The position numbers and the translations under genes were made by a program. This document shows, piece by piece, positions 60,801-64,000 of a stretch of 64,000 nt of DNA (its first letter is position 1; each line of letters starts with the position of its first letter). The notes under the pieces are model-generated. The model was not told the DNA's origin. It ran no database searches and was given only the letters and a program-made list of their open reading frames with translations. Origin of the DNA: Phyllostachys edulis (Eukaryota > Streptophyta > Magnoliopsida > Poales > Poaceae); contig CM070561.1 in the NCBI GenBank assembly GCA_036346405.1, positions 25,638,215 through 25,702,214 on the forward strand. The letters are read 5' to 3'.

Positions 60801-62652
60801 GTCAAGGGGTGGCACGCATCTTGAGGAGGTCGCGTCGTGGGCGGCTCTTGTGAGGTGACAAGGCATGGGAGCAGGTGAGGCGCAACGAGGAGCGGTGACT
60901 TGGCGGCTACTTGTGCGAGTGCGTGTGCGCTGCGTGGCGTGCATGGCTCGGACCGGGCGCGAGGACGGCGGCGATGTCATGGCGCGGGCGCCGAGATGAC
61001 AAAGCGGCGGGCTCAAAGTCGTTCTGCCAGGGGAGTTGGTGGTGGCGTTAGAGTCTGCGGGCATGGGGGCGCAGAGGAGCTCGTGGATTTGGTGGCGGCA
61101 GAGGAGGCATGGTGGCAGGCGGTGGCGTGCACACGGGGAGAGAGAGGAGCGACTGCAGCGGCTTGACCAGGGGGAGAAGAAGACCCGAGCGGGGTTGGCC
61201 AAGAAGAAAGGCCGAAGGCTTGGGCCAAGTGGCTGAAAAAGGAGAAAGGGGCCGGATGAGGCTTGGGCCAAGGCAGGCCGAAAGAAAGGGAGGAAGGCCC
61301 GGGGAGTTCGGCCGGAGGAAGAGAGGCCGGGTGGGCCGGAGCCAAGAGAAAGAAAGGGGCCGACCCAAAAGAGGAATGAGTGAGCCTAGAAAGAAAAGGA
61401 GGCCCAAAAGAAAAGAGGTCCAAGTTCAAAAGGAGATATTCAAACCGAAATTTGAATTTCGAGGCCAAGGATATTTGAAACACAAACCGAGCTAAAAGAA
61501 GAATGAAGGTTTTCGAAAATAGTTGCTAGTTTCAAATATGGGCGAAGAACGAAAACCGAAATAGTAAACACTAAGCGTCGTCAAAAACAGGGCGTTCTGA
61601 AACATGACCTTGGTATATGGACTAGGATCCCCACCCTTGCCACCCCTGTGGACTAGGATCATAACTTGGTGTATGGTGTTGCGAAGGCGGCGTGGGCACG
61701 GGGAAGGCGTTGGCGGGGGGTTAGGGTGGCTTGAGGCGGTAGAGGTGGCAAGACTGACGGTAGTGAAGAAGGCGGCAACGACGACGACTTGGTCCAGAGA
61801 TGATGCGCTCGAGAGGAGGTGGGGGATGGGTAGAAGAAGACTGGGAACATGATATGACGCAGTTCAAACGGCAAGGAGTTCACCAGAGAAGAAGATCAGG
61901 CGACGGGGGAGTTTCGGCCTAGAGGAAGAAGACAGCAAAATTCGGTGATGATCTGCAGCCAAATTTGAAATTAATTGAGGGGAAACGTTCACGGAGCTCG
62001 GGAACACAATGTGACGCGGTTAGGATATCAAGATTCTCACCGAAGCAACAGGAGATAGGATGGAGTGGTGGCCGGCACTCGGGAAGATAGCGAATTCGAC
62101 GGCGATGGAGCTCTGGTGGCTATGGGGTTTAGAGGAGGTGCGAAGGGGGTGGAGGTAGTGATGTGACTTCCATTTATAGGCTCAGATGGATTTTGAATCG
62201 ACGCGGCCGTGAGCACGAACATCGGCGACATTCACAGCTCAGTTTGGAAACTGTTGAAACGGCAATGCACTGATGACATGCGATGTGAACAATTGAGTGA
62301 GAGCGGGGATGGTGGGACTTGATGATTTACACATCGGCGAGGCGCAAACATGCGTGGGCAAGGAAAGAAGAAAGAAGAAGGAAGAAAAGAAAATGTAAAA
62401 AGGAATGGACCAAGAAATGGGCGGGTGAGAAAAGAAATGGATTTCGGCCCAAGAAGTTTTGCGGGAAAAAAATTCAAATTATAAAATTTGAATTTGAAAT
62501 TTAATAACGAGTTTTGAATTGAGAAGATGGAAATAGGATTTGAAATTCGTATTTGGATTTAAATAAATGCAAAAACTCCGAAAGAAGACCAACACTTTGA
62601 GTTAATTTATTTGAAATAAATTTTTAAAAAGATGAAAATTTAGGATGTTACA
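57892..62652 (-). mobile_element. Second long Ty3/gypsy LTR
   Basis: 4761 bp. The minus strand starts TGTAACATCCTAAATTTTC and ends TGTCCGACA. It shares end sequences and landmarks with 33203-37431: TACAAAAG near the left, AGGCAAGCGA(T/C)TGGGG, CTCTGCAGAG followed by CACACTTTACCCACAAGAG-like, and a CACATACCAACC block. The flanking five bases differ (CAACA left, AAATT right), unlike the other solo LTR. The GC-rich right third (60240-61500) has overlapping open frames on both strands that are not called as genes. Confidence 0.8.
60757..60764 (-). promoter_or_regulatory. Minus-strand TATA box in the gypsy LTR
   Basis: CCTATAAA on the minus strand, followed downstream (leftwards) by a GC-rich segment. 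A second CCTATAAA is at 62173-62180, so the LTR may hold two start regions. Confidence 0.45.
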
Positions 62653-62802
62653 AAATTACAAGTGACGTGACTTTTACCTTTGTTGTAGGATCATGGGATA
62701 ACAAAGAGGGCTCCCAATACAAGAAGCGCAACAAGTGAGATGACGATAATAATTTCCATTGTGTACCTTAGGAAATACTGAACTGTGTATTATCTGAAGT
62801 AA

Positions 62803-62822
62803 CTAGTAGAGTGCCCGTGCGT
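62803..62822 (-). mobile_element. Helitron 3' terminus
   Basis: Read on the minus strand the sequence ends CGCACGGGCACTCTACTAG followed by T, with CCGT...ACGG pairing in CCGTTGCAACGCACGG just before it. A short hairpin followed by a CTAG end next to T is the Helitron 3' signature in grasses. The element extends to the right; its TC-starting 5' end was not found before 64000. Confidence 0.7.
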
Positions 62823-64000
62823 TGCAACGGAAACCAAACTATGCATCAAATATTATTGTATTCTGTGTGTTGCAACTTGGTTCATCTTATTATTGGCAAA
62901 TCTAGCACATGCGATTAGTAGCTCAAATATATATTCCTATAAAAGATAACTATAATTTATATTCTCCTTCACCTTGCATTAAGCACCTATTCGGTATTTC
63001 ACTTTTAGAAAAATTGTAGTCACTTGTCTGTATTTAACATTTAAACACATGGATAAGTGCATAGATAGAAATTGAATGTAGACATTGTAATTCCCTTTTA
63101 TAAAATCATGGTATCATTAAGATTTTATAGAAGTTTTCCCCATAAAACATGACAAATAGAAGAGCGGACGAATTGCCCCATATCACTAACTATATTGTTT
63201 CAAGAACAATATCAAAGATGGCAAGTGGGTAACTAAGGAAAGACTTGAACCTTTGTTTTAATGACTCAACCTGGACTTCACGATGCCTGGACTATACAAA
63301 TGAAATATTGAATACTTGAGACAACAAAATGAAACAGTTATCTTTGGACAATGCATTGCAATAATCTCCTCAAATTTCCTACTGGGACATGATCCGCTTC
63401 AATCGTAGTGTAAGATTTTCTTTGCATTGCATCAACAAAAGGAGCATAGTTACCATTTTCTGAATATCTGGCGTAGTGTAAGCATTGTTACAGATTAGAT
63501 TCAGATACCAAAAGATTGTGATAATTCAAAGAAGTGACCAATACAGAGAAGATCATATATCATTCCAAGTCAGGCCAAACAAATCTTATTCAGAACGATC
63601 TTGCATCATATGCATATTTACTTATATGATTGAATCATATATGAGAATGTCTAAGAATCCTATTGATTATAAATCAGGCAGCAAAACATGTGTAATCAAT
63701 AGACTGGACATATGTTAAAAGTACAATTCGTAGATCGTAATATGGGTAAAACCCAAATGTTGATGAATTTCATGTATTTGGTTGCTACAAAGGGAATATG
63801 CTGGTTCTTCCTATTGCCATGTATTTCAGATATGGTAAAGAAACAGAACCACGAAGATTGGCAACATAAAGAAGGGGCATTCCAAAGGAAATACAATCAT
63901 CACAGTATTGACACTACAACTCATCCACCCCAAACTTTGGTAGCCAACTTCCTTTCTCTTGAAATTATTGTTATTCAGATCTGTTAATTAATAGAAAATT
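62823..64000. other. AT-rich stretch, possibly Helitron interior
   Basis: No gene supported. Overlapping 66- and 91-codon frames at 63696-63987 lie on opposite strands and show no known domain. Confidence 0.45.

Noticed and set aside
60255..61495. Overlapping frames up to 234 codons in the GC-rich part of the long LTR
   Set aside because: Same pattern as above, and inside an LTR whose ends are clear. The related LTR does not keep the frames.

Overview
This is a nuclear genome window from a flowering plant, almost certainly a grass (Poaceae). The evidence is the transposon content: Tourist, Stowaway and hAT MITEs, CACTA elements with GTAGTAGTG ends, a Tat-type Ty3/gypsy element with its antisense gene, very long gypsy LTRs starting TGTAACA, a grass-type SINE and a Helitron 3' end. 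The species was not determined; a PACMAD grass is a guess. No rRNA, stand-alone tRNA, CRISPR or prokaryotic-style operon was seen.

Layout. Positions 1-7250 hold the 3' part of a SIRE/Maximus-like Ty1/copia element (decayed pol, long spacer, 3' LTR at about 5346-7248), into which two different hAT-type elements inserted with perfect 8-bp target duplications (1824-2993 and 4124-4667). Positions 7250-11770 hold a CACTA end and a decayed long gypsy-LTR-like sequence with a degenerate tandem repeat. Positions 12143-28883 appear to be one element with inverted ends of about 280 bp, split by a complete 13-kb Tat gypsy element (13291-26250, TSD AGGTC), a CACTA element (26472-27877, TSD TAA) and a Tourist MITE (28462-28734). 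Positions 28884-32300 carry nested Tourist MITEs, a Harbinger-like MITE and a 1.3-kb hAT element. Positions 33011-41310 hold a FAR1-type Mutator-like element (MULE) relic with large inverted repeats, split by a 4.2-kb solo gypsy LTR (33203-37431, TSD CAATA). Positions 41500-52700 are mostly non-coding DNA with a Harbinger-like MITE, a Stowaway, CACTA ends in an LTR fragment, a SINE with a 10-bp TSD, and tandem duplications.

The only convincing host gene is a three-exon group III WRKY transcription factor (53116-54711, + strand), with a TATA box and two W-box cores upstream. It lacks one base inside the zinc-finger part of the WRKY domain, which stops the reading frame at codon 172; the downstream reading frame is otherwise intact. 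After it come a copia LTR with a tRNA-Met-type primer site (56115-57500), a second very long gypsy LTR (57892-62652) and a Helitron 3' end (62803).

Most genes here are transposon relics and do not form a pathway together. The observations most worth following are the WRKY frameshift, the strong enrichment of a TTTACTG/CAGTAAA heptamer in the MULE relic, the GGTCG-CGACC hairpin arrays in two different gypsy families, and the indel-rich differences between the two Tat LTRs, which look more like local consensus error than ageing. No new biological system can be claimed from the sequence alone.
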